Origin: JAPHTQ01 sp050299175
Lineage (GTDB): Bacteria; Pseudomonadota; Gammaproteobacteria; Thiohalomonadales; Thiohalomonadaceae
DNA length: 64,000 bases
Assembly: GCA_050299175.1 (NCBI GenBank)
Contig: JBNKVM010000064.1
Span: 24,754 to 88,753, forward strand
Reading direction: 5' to 3'
This document shows positions 1-8,256 of this stretch, piece by piece. Each line of letters begins with the position of its first letter. The first letter of the stretch is position 1. Position numbers and translations under genes: made by a program. The notes under the pieces are model-generated. The model was not told where the DNA came from. It worked only from the letters and a program-made list of their open reading frames with translations, and did not search any database.

Positions 1-179
1 CAGGGGTTGCGCAGGCTTTGCGCGATGTCCGTCCTGAAACCGGTGAGCAACAGGGTGACCACCAGGTAAATGATGGCGGCAGCACTCCACAGCAGCGTCA
101 GGCGCACTGGTGAGAGCAGCCTCTTCACCGGCCTGGCATCCGCGGCCAGACTTTCGACCAGTGAGTCCAGATTGTTCAT
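1..179 (-). CDS. NrsF/DUF1109-type anti-sigma factor (partial, cut by window edge)
   Basis: Only the first 59 or so codons are present. They give a short cytoplasmic start (MNNLDSLVESLAADARPVKR) followed by one hydrophobic helix. The start codon overlaps the stop of the upstream ECF sigma gene by 4 bp (ATGA), so the two are translationally coupled. In the NrsF family a multi-helix inner-membrane protein holds its ECF sigma factor inactive and releases it under heavy-metal or oxidative stress. The family call rests on the N-terminal pattern and the operon position. The conserved cysteines of Caulobacter NrsF would lie outside the window and cannot be checked. Confidence 0.72.
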   Translation of the reverse strand, partial: MNNLDSLVESLAADARPVKRLLSPVRLTLLWSAAAIIYLVVTLLLTGFRTDIAQSLRNP

Positions 180-736
180 TCTCGCCCCCTATCAATACGT
201 TCTCGCAGCACCTTGTAGGCGCGGTGGGCTGCGACCTTCACCGCCGAAACACTCATGTTCAGCTCCCGCGCCGCCTCACTGGAGGTATACCCTTCCTTGT
301 GTAGTAGACGCAGGATGTCGGCCTGCTTCGGCGAGAGTTTGTCGATCTCCCTGCTTATTGATTCGTAACTGAATTCCGGTTCGGTTACATCTTGTGACAA
401 ATTATTTTCCACATCATCGATATTCACCGCCTGTCTCAGCCGATCGCTGTAGACCACGCGCAGATGATCCTGCAGGCGGTAGCGGGCAATAGCAAAGGCC
501 CATGGCTTGTACGGGCGCTCGCCGTCGTAGGTGTCGCGGGCCTTGTGGATGGAGATCAGGATCTCCTGCAGCAGGTCATCCACCTCACCAGCTTCACGCA
601 GGTGCCGGACGAGGTAGGGACGGAGCAGTTGTGCTGTCTCTTTAAGGAGTAGCGTGTAGGCACTGGCGTCGCCCGATAACGCCAGGCGCATCAGTTCCTC
701 CAAACTGCGCTCGACGTCCGCGTCAGCTGTCGCCAT
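176..736 (-). CDS. ECF RNA polymerase sigma factor, SigF-like
   Basis: A 186-residue sigma-70 family protein. Region 2 lies around residues 30-95, with the DDLLQEILISIHKAR core and PWAFAIARYRLQDH. Region 4 lies around residues 125-180, with LSPKQADILRLLHKEGYTS and the helix-turn-helix SEAARELNMSVSAVKVAAHRA. It directs transcription of a small stress regulon and is held by the NrsF-like protein encoded next to it (4-bp overlap). The divergent gene 109 bp away starts behind a SigF-like promoter, so the divergent MxKDx and DipZ genes are the likely targets. The start ATG at 736 fits the length of the family. Confidence 0.9.
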   Translation of the reverse strand: MATADADVERSLEELMRLALSGDASAYTLLLKETAQLLRPYLVRHLREAGEVDDLLQEILISIHKARDTYDGERPYKPWAFAIARYRLQDHLRVVYSDRLRQAVNIDDVENNLSQDVTEPEFSYESISREIDKLSPKQADILRLLHKEGYTSSEAARELNMSVSAVKVAAHRAYKVLRERIDRGRE

Positions 737-753
737 TTTTTTTCATCCGCGCT

Positions 754-779
754 GTAACCATTTTTCCCGTCTATGCGAA
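754..779 (+). promoter_or_regulatory. SigF-type ECF promoter
   Basis: GTAACC (754-759), then exactly 16 bases, then CGAA (776-779), placed 66 bp before the MxKDx start codon. This agrees with the GTAACC-N16-CGAA consensus that I recall for Caulobacter SigF. The matching type of sigma factor is encoded immediately beside it on the other strand. I saw no comparable motif on the minus strand ahead of the sigma gene. Confidence 0.7.
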
Positions 780-844
780 TCAAGAGGTGAGGGGGAATTT
801 AACCCGCCTGTTAACAGCAACTTTCAATCTATCGGGAGACTACC

Positions 845-1159
845 ATGAAGAGACACACATATCCGCTGATCGCGCTCATGTTGATGGCAAGCGGTTCACT
901 GGCACTGACCCAGAACGCTTCCGCCATGGACAGCATGAGTAAAGACACCATGACCAAGGACTCCATGTCCAGGGACGCCATGAGCAAAGACACCATGGAA
1001 AAGGACACCATGACCAAGGACTCTATGAGTAAAGATTCCATGAAAAAGGACAGCATGAAGAAAGATTCCATGTCCAAAGACTCTATGAAGAAGGACACCA
1101 TGGAGAAGGATTCCATGTCCATGGATAGCATGGAAAAAGACGACGGCATGATGAAGTGA
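845..1159 (+). CDS. secreted pentapeptide MxKDx repeat protein
   Basis: A 104-residue protein. It has a signal peptide (KRH n-region, hydrophobic core to about residue 27, NASA-type cleavage site) followed by about 14 tandem pentapeptides of the form M-x-K-D-S/T/A. The mature part is almost only Met, Lys, Asp and Ser/Thr, without cysteine or aromatic residues, so it is probably disordered in the periplasm. The family (penta_MxKDx) is commonly found beside ECF sigma factors and DUF1109 proteins. Its function is unknown; metal binding by Met/Asp or methionine-based oxidant scavenging are possible. A GGGAG ribosome binding site precedes the ATG, and a SigF-type promoter lies just upstream. Confidence 0.85.
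   Translation: MKRHTYPLIALMLMASGSLALTQNASAMDSMSKDTMTKDSMSRDAMSKDTMEKDTMTKDSMSKDSMKKDSMKKDSMSKDSMKKDTMEKDSMSMDSMEKDDGMMK
926..1153 (+). repeat. tandem 15-bp coding repeats (MxKDx units)
   Basis: About 14 tandem 15-bp units within the coding region, each starting ATG. Synonymous and Ser/Thr/Glu/Lys substitutions differ between units. Variation is confined mainly to the second and fifth codons, which points to selection on the M..D pattern. Confidence 0.85.
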
Positions 1160-1281
1160 TGGCATCGCCTGCGTATCGGGGGCGTACGTAGTATTCCCCC
1201 GGCGCAGTCTGTCACACGAATAGGTATCACCAGTTCCGCTATGCCAGGTGTATTCCGGATTGGTGCTAATGGAGCAATACG

Positions 1282-2931
1282 ATGAATATCGTTGAAATCG
1301 GTTTGGCATTTCTCGAGGGCGTGGCACTGATCGTGTCGCCCTGCATACTCCCTGTCCTGCCGCTGGTACTGGCGGCATCGGTCGAGGGTGGCAGGCGTCG
1401 CCCCTACGGTATCATCATCGGCTTTGTCGCCGCATTCAGCCTCTTCGCCATTGTACTGAGAGAGTTGATAACCCTGCTCAATCTTGATGTGGAACTGGTA
1501 AGAAACGCCTCACTGGTACTGCTGACTCTGTTCGGCCTGATCCTGCTCTCAGAAAAACTGTCGGAGAAATTCAGCGCCATGACCTCATGGGCCGCGACCC
1601 TCGGCAACAACCTTTCGTCAAAGGGTGGCGAGGGGCTGCTTAGCGGTGTCTTCATCGGTTCGTTGATCGGCTTTGTCTGGACACCGTGCGCCGGCCCCAT
1701 CCTGGCCGCGGTGCTAGTGCAGGTTATTCGCCAGCAGAGCGACTTCGGCGGCGATCTCATCATTATCGCTTTTGCCCTCGGTGCAGGATTACCGATGCTC
1801 CTCATTTCCATATTCGGGAGAAAGGTCATGAACAAAATGAGCTTCTTCACCCGCCATGCCGAGGGGGTGCGCAAGACCTTCGGCGTCCTGATCCTGCTGG
1901 CGGTCGCTTACATCGGTGCCGGTGCACAGGCGCTCTCTTTCTTCGGCTCATCGACGAGTGTCGAACAGACCACGACAGGCGAACTGAGCCTGCTGCACGC
2001 GTTGGACAAACCCTACCCGGCACCGGAATTCGTTGGTCTGCAAAACTGGATCAACTCCGAGCCGCTGAGCATGGAAAAACTCAAGGGCAAGGTAGTGTTG
2101 ATCGACTTCTGGACTTACTCCTGCATCAACTGTATCCGCACCCTGCCCTACCTCACGGAGTGGGATCGCAAATACCGCGACCAAGGACTGGTGATCGTTG
2201 GTGTTCATTCACCGGAATTTGATTTTGAGAGGAAACTCGACAACGTCAAGGCAGCAGTCAAGGAATACGGTATCCACTACCCGGTGGCACAGGACAACAA
2301 CTTCGACACCTGGGATCGATTCAAGAACCGCTACTGGCCCGCCCACTACCTGATCGACCGTGACGGCAACGTTGTCTACACCCACTTCGGCGAAGGCCAA
2401 TACGATGTGACCGAAAACAACATTCGCTACCTGCTGGGGATCCAGGGCAAAACATCGATAAGTGAACATGACGAGACAAACCGCGCTGCCGACCAGACAC
2501 CGGAAACCTACCTCGGCTATCGCCGCGCATCCACCTTCGTCGGCAACGTCAAGGTCAAAGGCGATGTACCGATGGATTTCACCTTTCCTGAATTCATCCC
2601 GGGCAACGACTGGGCACTGAAAGGCCGGTGGACCGTGGAAGGCGAACGCATCATTAGCGAAGAAAAAGGTGCGGCACTGCGCCTCAACTTCAAATCAAGC
2701 AAGGTCTTCCTGGTACTTGGCAGTCGCAGTGACAAACCCGTCCACGTGACAGTGCGACTCAACGGTCAGGCAGTCGGCACCTACGGCGGCAAGGATGTTG
2801 TCGACGGCACGGTCACGGTGGATCGCAACACCCTCTACGAACTGGTCAACCAGAAAAGTCCCAACAACGGCCTGTTGGAAATAGAGAGCGATGCGCCGGG
2901 GCTGGAAGCCTATGCCTTCACTTTTGGCTAG
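1282..2931 (+). CDS. dipZ: DipZ-type CcdA/DsbD-thioredoxin fusion protein
   Basis: A 549-residue three-part protein. Residues 1-225 are a CcdA/DsbD-like membrane domain carrying the two signature cysteines (VSPCILPVLPL near residue 18 and WTPCAGPI near residue 135). Residues about 250-380 are a periplasmic TlpA/thioredoxin domain with the active site WTYSCINCIRTLPYL. Residues about 400-549 form a beta-rich C-terminal domain typical of DipZ proteins. Such proteins carry reducing equivalents from cytoplasmic thioredoxin to periplasmic thiols. The gene lies 122 bp after the MxKDx gene and could be part of the same SigF-type stress response. A GGAG-like site precedes the ATG. Confidence 0.88.
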   Translation: MNIVEIGLAFLEGVALIVSPCILPVLPLVLAASVEGGRRRPYGIIIGFVAAFSLFAIVLRELITLLNLDVELVRNASLVLLTLFGLILLSEKLSEKFSAMTSWAATLGNNLSSKGGEGLLSGVFIGSLIGFVWTPCAGPILAAVLVQVIRQQSDFGGDLIIIAFALGAGLPMLLISIFGRKVMNKMSFFTRHAEGVRKTFGVLILLAVAYIGAGAQALSFFGSSTSVEQTTTGELSLLHALDKPYPAPEFVGLQNWINSEPLSMEKLKGKVVLIDFWTYSCINCIRTLPYLTEWDRKYRDQGLVIVGVHSPEFDFERKLDNVKAAVKEYGIHYPVAQDNNFDTWDRFKNRYWPAHYLIDRDGNVVYTHFGEGQYDVTENNIRYLLGIQGKTSISEHDETNRAADQTPETYLGYRRASTFVGNVKVKGDVPMDFTFPEFIPGNDWALKGRWTVEGERIISEEKGAALRLNFKSSKVFLVLGSRSDKPVHVTVRLNGQAVGTYGGKDVVDGTVTVDRNTLYELVNQKSPNNGLLEIESDAPGLEAYAFTFG

Positions 2932-2980
2932 AAGCAGTCTCATTGTGTCTTCGGGCACGAATCCGTGTTTGAGTCCGCTT

Positions 2981-5296
2981 CTAACCTTTCTTTAGTTTGG
3001 CAAAGGCCTCGGCCATTGCCCCGCTTGGTGCTGCGGACTGGCGCTGCGGTTTTTCATGGCGTTTATCCCTGCGTGTATCATTGCCAGGCTTCCTGCCTTC
3101 TGCGGATTTGGGCTTTGGCTGTGCGTCGTCGGTCATACGCATAGAGAGACCGATACGCTTGCGTGGGATATCCACTTCCATCACCTTCACTTTGACTACA
3201 TCGCCCGCCTTGACCACTTCGTGCGGGTCTTTGACGAACTTGTCGGCCAGAGCAGAGATATGTACCAGACCATCCTGGTGCACGCCGATGTCGACGAAGG
3301 CACCGAAGTTGGTGACGTTGGTGACTACGCCTTCGAGGATCATGCCGGGCTCCAGGTCTTTTAGTTCTTCCACGCCATCCTTGAATTCGGCGGTCTTGAA
3401 TTCCGGGCGCGGATCGCGGCCCGGTTTGTCGAGTTCCTTAATGATGTCTTTCACGGTCGGCTCGCCGAATTTGTCGTCAGTGAAATCGTTGGCGGCAAGT
3501 GTCTTGAGGAACTTGCTGTCGCCGATCAGGGTGCCGATCTCTTTGCCGCTTTTGGCGATGATGCGTTCGACTACCGGATAAGCCTCCGGGTGAACCGCCG
3601 AAGCGTCGAGCGGATTGTCGCCGTTCATCACGCGCAGGAATCCTGCGCACTGCTCGAAGGCCTTTTCGCCGAGGCGCGGCACCTTGAGGATATCTTTTCT
3701 GTTTTTGAATGCGCCGTTTTCGTCGCGATGTGCAACGACGTTGGCTGCCAGTGCCAATGAGAGTCCGGCGACGCGAGCCAGCAGCGGTGCGGAGGCAGTG
3801 TTGATATCGACACCGACGGCGTTTACGCAGTCTTCCACCACGGCATCAAGTTGGCGCGCCAGTTTGGATTGCAAGACGTCGTGCTGGTACTGGCCGACGC
3901 CGATCGATTTGGGATCGATCTTCACCAGTTCCGCCAGCGGGTCTTGCAGGCGGCGGGCGATGGAGACGGCGCCACGCAGGGAGACGTCGAGATCGGGGAA
4001 TTCGTTGGCGGCAAATTCGGAGGCGGAGTACACCGAGGCGCCCGCTTCGCTGACCATGATCTTGGTGAGTTTGAGATCAGGATGCTTCTTGATCAGGTCG
4101 GCGGCCAGTTTGTCGGTTTCACGCGAGGCAGTACCGTTGCCGATGCTGATCAGATCAACGTTATGTTTCTTCGCCAGTTCGGCAAGGATATGAATCGACT
4201 GATCCCACTGGTTCTTCGGCACGTGGGGATAGATGGTGGCGGTATCGACCAGTTTGCCGGTGGCGTCGACCACCGCAACTTTAACGCCGGTACGTAGACC
4301 GGGGTCAAGGCCGAGGGTTGCGCGCGGCCCGGCGGGGGCGGCCAGCAATAGATCGTTAAGGTTGCGGGCGAAGACCTTAATCGCCTCCTCCTCCGCCTCT
4401 TCACGCAGGCGCGATTTCAGATCGGTATCGAGGTGGGTGAAGATTTTCACCCGCCAGGACCAACGCACCACTTCGCGCAGCCAGCTATCTGCCGGACGGC
4501 CTTCATCTTTAATCGCTTTCTGCGCCGCGATCATCCGCTCGGCAACACCGAACTCGCCCGGTTTCAGTTCAGCATCTTCCGGCAGGGCCAGCTCCAGATT
4601 GAGGATCGACTCCTTGCGTCCACGGAACAGGGCCAGCGCACGATGCGAGGGGATGGTTTTAATCGGTTCGGCAAAATCGAAGTAGTCAGAGAACTTGGCC
4701 CCTTCCTGCTCCTTGCCCATCGCCACCTTGGAACTGAGTACACCGTGCTGCCACAGGTAGTCGCGCAGCTTGCCCACCAGCTCCGCATCCTCGGCGAACT
4801 CTTCCATCAGGATCTGCTTTGCCCCTTCCAGCGCGGCGGCAACGTCGGGGACCTCTTTGTCCTTGTCGACGTAGGCGGCAGCTTCAGCTTCAGGATTGAG
4901 CGACGGGTCTTCCAGCAGCGCATGGGCCAACGGCTCCAGCCCCGCCTCGCGGGCGATCTGCGCCTTGGTGCGGCGCTTCGGTTTGTAGGGCAGATAGAGG
5001 TCTTCCAGGCGGGTCTTGGTGTCGGCGGCGAGGAACGCGGCCTTCAGCTCCGGAGTCAGCTTGCCCTGCTCATCGACCGACTTGATCACCGCGGCACGGC
5101 GCTCTTCCAGTTCACGCAGGTAGATCAGCCGCTCCTCCAGGTTACGCAACTGGGTGTCGTCGAGGCCGCCGGTTACCTCCTTACGGTAACGGGCGATGAA
5201 CGGCACCGTCGAGCCCTCGTCCAGCAGGCCGACGGCGGCCTCCACCTGGTTGACGCGGACATTGAGTTCTTCGGCGATGCGTTGGGCAATGGACAT
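2981..5296 (-). CDS. tex: Tex family RNA-binding transcription accessory protein
   Basis: A 771-residue protein. The order is an N-terminal Tex helical domain (MSIAQRIAEELNVRVNQVEAA), a YqgF/RNase H-like domain in the middle (LGLDPGLRTGVKVAVVD near residue 330), helix-hairpin-helix motifs (NTASAPLLARVAGLS), and a C-terminal S1 RNA-binding domain (GVVTNVTNFGAFVDIGVHQDG). It ends in a basic K/R-rich tail. Length and order fit E. coli YhgF and Pseudomonas Tex. An open frame extends 29 codons upstream, but the family start is the ATG at 5296. The gene is convergent with dipZ. Confidence 0.95.
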   Translation of the reverse strand: MSIAQRIAEELNVRVNQVEAAVGLLDEGSTVPFIARYRKEVTGGLDDTQLRNLEERLIYLRELEERRAAVIKSVDEQGKLTPELKAAFLAADTKTRLEDLYLPYKPKRRTKAQIAREAGLEPLAHALLEDPSLNPEAEAAAYVDKDKEVPDVAAALEGAKQILMEEFAEDAELVGKLRDYLWQHGVLSSKVAMGKEQEGAKFSDYFDFAEPIKTIPSHRALALFRGRKESILNLELALPEDAELKPGEFGVAERMIAAQKAIKDEGRPADSWLREVVRWSWRVKIFTHLDTDLKSRLREEAEEEAIKVFARNLNDLLLAAPAGPRATLGLDPGLRTGVKVAVVDATGKLVDTATIYPHVPKNQWDQSIHILAELAKKHNVDLISIGNGTASRETDKLAADLIKKHPDLKLTKIMVSEAGASVYSASEFAANEFPDLDVSLRGAVSIARRLQDPLAELVKIDPKSIGVGQYQHDVLQSKLARQLDAVVEDCVNAVGVDINTASAPLLARVAGLSLALAANVVAHRDENGAFKNRKDILKVPRLGEKAFEQCAGFLRVMNGDNPLDASAVHPEAYPVVERIIAKSGKEIGTLIGDSKFLKTLAANDFTDDKFGEPTVKDIIKELDKPGRDPRPEFKTAEFKDGVEELKDLEPGMILEGVVTNVTNFGAFVDIGVHQDGLVHISALADKFVKDPHEVVKAGDVVKVKVMEVDIPRKRIGLSMRMTDDAQPKPKSAEGRKPGNDTRRDKRHEKPQRQSAAPSGAMAEAFAKLKKG

Positions 5297-5466
5297 GGAT
5301 TCTGCTCTACCTGGGTTGGAAATCGGAAAGGACGAGATAGTAACAAAGGCATCCCGAATGCGTAATCTTGACAAGCAGGGCAATATTTTCGTGGCCGTTC
5401 AGCTTCCTCTTGCGGCAGACGGACGCAGGTACTACGATATGACTACCTGACCACAGGAGGCTATTT

Positions 5467-5751
5467 ATGGCCATCGTATCCACCTCGATAAAACTCCCCG
5501 ATGAACTCAAAAACAGAATCCAGAAGCTGGCCGAACAGAGCCACCGTTCCCCCCATAGCGTCATGATCGAAGCGCTGGAGCGGGAAGTATCGCGGGAAGA
5601 GAAACTCTATGAATTTGTGCAGGAGGCGATCAACTCGGACAAGGAGATCGAGGAAGGCGGAACCATCTATCGTGCTGATGATGTACACACCTGGTTGAAT
5701 CGGCTGGCAAAGAGAGAAGCCAGCAAAAGGCCGAAGCCTTGGCAGAAATAA
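5467..5751 (+). CDS. ParD/CopG-type ribbon-helix-helix antitoxin
   Basis: A 94-residue protein. The N-terminal ribbon-helix-helix reads VSTSIKLPDELKNRIQKLAEQ, followed by SHRSPHSVMIEALEREV. The acidic C-terminal tail (residues 45-94) would wrap the toxin. A strong AGGAGG site sits 6-7 bp before the ATG. The gene overlaps the ParE-type toxin gene by 13 bp, which fits antitoxin-first coupled translation. The antitoxin should also repress its own promoter in the 84 bp downstream of the tex start. Confidence 0.87.
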   Translation: MAIVSTSIKLPDELKNRIQKLAEQSHRSPHSVMIEALEREVSREEKLYEFVQEAINSDKEIEEGGTIYRADDVHTWLNRLAKREASKRPKPWQK

Positions 5752-6032
5752 TCTACTCCGAAAACGCGCTGGCGAATCTGGAGCGGCTGTTCAACTTCCT
5801 GCTCGAACACGATCCCTCTGCTGCCATCACCGCGGCGGAAAACATCGCCGACGCCGTCTCTGCTCTCAAAACACACCCATTGATTGGGCGATGTATTGAA
5901 GGTGATATACGAGAACTCATCATCTCTTACGGCAAGTCAGGCTATGTCGCCCTCTATCGCTTCGTCCCCACACTGGATCAGGTCCGCATTCTCGCCTTTC
6001 GCCACCAGTTGGAACTCGACTATCCCGCATGA
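5739..6032 (+). CDS. RelE/ParE superfamily toxin
   Basis: A 97-residue protein with the ParE/RelE fold pattern: IIYSENALANLERLFNFLLEHDPSAA, then HPLIGRC, then REL, then SGYVALYRFVP, then VRILAFRHQLELDY. ParE members poison gyrase and RelE members cut mRNA on the ribosome; sequence alone does not separate these here. The start appears to be TTG at 5739 within the antitoxin gene, which would keep toxin translation low and coupled. Both reading frames are intact, so the module is likely functional. Confidence 0.85.
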   Translation: MAEIIYSENALANLERLFNFLLEHDPSAAITAAENIADAVSALKTHPLIGRCIEGDIRELIISYGKSGYVALYRFVPTLDQVRILAFRHQLELDYPA

Positions 6033-6097
6033 GGCAACGTGCCTGTCCGTGTTAATATCCCCGCCCATGTTGCAATAACGAACTGGAACAAACCCGC

Positions 6098-7138
6098 ATG
6101 AGTGAACAAACCGTCCGCATGACAGAGTACAGCCACGGCTCCGGCTGCGGCTGCAAAATCGCGCCCAAGCTGCTGGAGGAGATCCTCAACAGCGGCTTCG
6201 CCATCACCCCCGACCCGCGCTTGCTGGTAGGTAACGACTCGCGCGACGACGCGGCGGCCTACGACCTCGGTGATGGCCGCTCGGTAATCAGCACGACCGA
6301 CTTCTTCATGCCCATCGTCGACGACCCGTTCGAGTTCGGTCGCATCGCCGCCACCAATGCGATCAGTGATGTCTACGCCATGGGCGGCAGCCCGATGATG
6401 GCGATAGCAATCTTTGGCTGGCCCATCGACAAACTCGGTCCGGAAGTGGCGAGCGAGGTAGTCGATGGCGGACGTGCCGCCTGTGAGGAAGCAGGTATTC
6501 CACTGGCCGGTGGTCACTCCATCGACTCGCCGGAACCGATCTTCGGTCTTGCCGTCACTGGTATCGTCGATAACGTGAACCTGAAGCAGAACAACACGGC
6601 CGAGGCAGGTTGTACGCTCTACCTGACCAAGCCCATCGGCATCGGCATCCTCACCACCGCGCAGAAACAGAAGAAGCTCAAATCGGAACACGAGCGCATC
6701 GCCCCGGAAACCATGTGCCAGATGAATAAGGTCGGCGCTGCGCTGGGCAAACTGGACGGCGTGAAAGCGATGACCGACGTCACTGGCTTTGGCCTGCTCG
6801 GCCACCTGCGCGAGATGTGCGAAGGCAGCGGCGTGCGTGCAGAGATCGATTACGACGCAGTGCCCAAACTACCTTATGTGGAAGAGTATCTGGCGATGGG
6901 CTGCTCGCCCGGCGGCGCACAACGTAACTTCGACAGCTACGGCCACAAGGTCGGCCCGGTGGAAGAAGCCAAACGTCAACTGCTGTGCGATCCGCAAACC
7001 TCCGGTGGCCTGCTGGTCGCGGTGGCGCCCGGTGCCGATGATGCGTTCCTTGCCATCACCCGTGAAGCGGGAATGGATCTGAAACCGATCGGTCGCCTGC
7101 TGTCCATCGACGATAGCCCGTTGATCACAATAATCTAA
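6098..7138 (+). CDS. selD: selenide, water dikinase SelD
   Basis: A 346-residue protein that makes selenophosphate from selenide and ATP. The N-terminal glycine-rich loop has Cys where some species have selenocysteine (SHGSGCGCKIAPKLL; catalytic Cys17 and Cys19). There is no in-frame UGA. The AIRS-like ATP-binding fold follows (VGNDSRDDAAAYDLGDG; DPQTSGGLL). The stop TAA overlaps the next start by one base (TAATG), so it is an operon with selU. The partner gene shows that the selenophosphate made here feeds at least tRNA 2-selenouridine formation. No selA or selB is in the window. Confidence 0.96.
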   Translation: MSEQTVRMTEYSHGSGCGCKIAPKLLEEILNSGFAITPDPRLLVGNDSRDDAAAYDLGDGRSVISTTDFFMPIVDDPFEFGRIAATNAISDVYAMGGSPMMAIAIFGWPIDKLGPEVASEVVDGGRAACEEAGIPLAGGHSIDSPEPIFGLAVTGIVDNVNLKQNNTAEAGCTLYLTKPIGIGILTTAQKQKKLKSEHERIAPETMCQMNKVGAALGKLDGVKAMTDVTGFGLLGHLREMCEGSGVRAEIDYDAVPKLPYVEEYLAMGCSPGGAQRNFDSYGHKVGPVEEAKRQLLCDPQTSGGLLVAVAPGADDAFLAITREAGMDLKPIGRLLSIDDSPLITII

Positions 7139-8256
7139 TGACGGAAGAACTACCGCAGATCGAAGACCTGCGCAGCCTGTTTCTACAGGATGTGCCGCTG
7201 CTCGACGTGCGCGCACCGGTGGAGTTCGAACAGGGGGCGTTTCCGCATACGGAAAACCGTCCGCTGATCGATAACGCCGAGCGCGAGCAAATCGGTATCC
7301 AGTACAAAGAGCTGGGTCAGGACGCTGCGGTGGAACTGGGTCATGAACTGGTTCACGGCGAGAAGAAAACCGCGCGCGTTGCCGAGTGGAAACGTTTCGC
7401 CGAGGAACATCCCGAAGGGGTGCTCTACTGTTTTCGCGGCGGCATGCGTTCGAAGATCAGCCAGCAGTGGTTGTTCGAAGCAACCGGCATTCGCTACCCG
7501 CGGGTCAAGGGCGGCTACAAGGCGATGCGCCGCTTTCTTATCGACGAACTGGAAGCGAGTGCCAAAGCCGTTCATCCGATTGTGCTTGGCGGACGTACTG
7601 GCACCGGCAAGACGGTTTTGCTGCACCAGCTTTCACCGATGGTCGACCTGGAAAAACTGGCCTGGCATCGTGGCTCCGCCTTCGGCCCCCACGCTACACC
7701 ACAACCACGGCAAATCAGTTTTGAAAACGCCCTCTCCATCGAACTGTTAAAGATTCGCGCCAACGGCAACCCGACCTTTGTGGTTGAAGATGAACACCGC
7801 AATGTCGGTTCCTGCTTCATTCCCGATGCAATTCGCGATCACTTCCGTGAATCGCCGCTGGTGATCCTGGAAGCGACGCTAGAAGAGCGGGTGGAGATTA
7901 CCCATCAGGAATACATCGATGAAGCGCTGGCTGAACACGTCGAACTCTTCGGTGAAGAACAGGGTTTCGAAAAGTGGGCCGCGTATCTGCTCGGCAGCCT
8001 GGATAAAATTCAGAAACGCCTGGGTGGCACACGTCATTTGGAATTACGCCGCCTGATGGAGGCAGCGGTTGAAGTGCAGCGCACTACCGGCAACACCGAA
8101 CAGCACAAGGCGTGGATCGGCGAACTACTCGGCGGTTACTACGACCCGATGTACGACTACCAAATCAAACAGAATAAAAAGGTGATCACCTTCAGTGGCG
8201 ACAAGGCCGCGGTAATCGAATACCTGACAGAACAGGGTATTCACTATAACGACTAG
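7138..8256 (+). CDS. selU: tRNA 2-selenouridine synthase SelU (MnmH)
   Basis: A 372-residue protein. The N-terminal rhodanese domain (residues 1-130) has the catalytic cysteine in LYCFRGGMRSKIS. A P-loop ATPase-like domain follows (LGGRTGTGKTVLLHQL near residue 145). It replaces the sulfur of 2-thiouridine at the wobble position of Lys, Glu and Gln tRNAs with selenium, through a geranylated intermediate, using selenophosphate from SelD. It shares one base with selD upstream. Its stop codon and that of the convergent usp gene lie in the same CTAG at 8253-8256. Confidence 0.95.
   Translation: MTEELPQIEDLRSLFLQDVPLLDVRAPVEFEQGAFPHTENRPLIDNAEREQIGIQYKELGQDAAVELGHELVHGEKKTARVAEWKRFAEEHPEGVLYCFRGGMRSKISQQWLFEATGIRYPRVKGGYKAMRRFLIDELEASAKAVHPIVLGGRTGTGKTVLLHQLSPMVDLEKLAWHRGSAFGPHATPQPRQISFENALSIELLKIRANGNPTFVVEDEHRNVGSCFIPDAIRDHFRESPLVILEATLEERVEITHQEYIDEALAEHVELFGEEQGFEKWAAYLLGSLDKIQKRLGGTRHLELRRLMEAAVEVQRTTGNTEQHKAWIGELLGGYYDPMYDYQIKQNKKVITFSGDKAAVIEYLTEQGIHYND

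Noticed and set aside
1178..1202. GGGGG...CCCCC hairpin before dipZ
   Set aside because: Five-pair stem with a 13-nt loop and no T run; too weak to call a terminator or regulatory element.
829..1230. Minus-strand frame rich in Met, Ser, Phe over the MxKDx gene
   Set aside because: It is the mirror of the ATG-rich 15-bp repeats; there is no ribosome site and the plus-strand gene has signal peptide and promoter.
6098..7138. SelD considered as a selenoprotein
   Set aside because: Cys codons occupy the catalytic loop and no in-frame UGA is present.
8253..8256. Overlapping stops of selU and usp in CTAG
   Set aside because: A neat palindromic sharing of TAG stops, but common at convergent gene ends and without functional meaning on its own.
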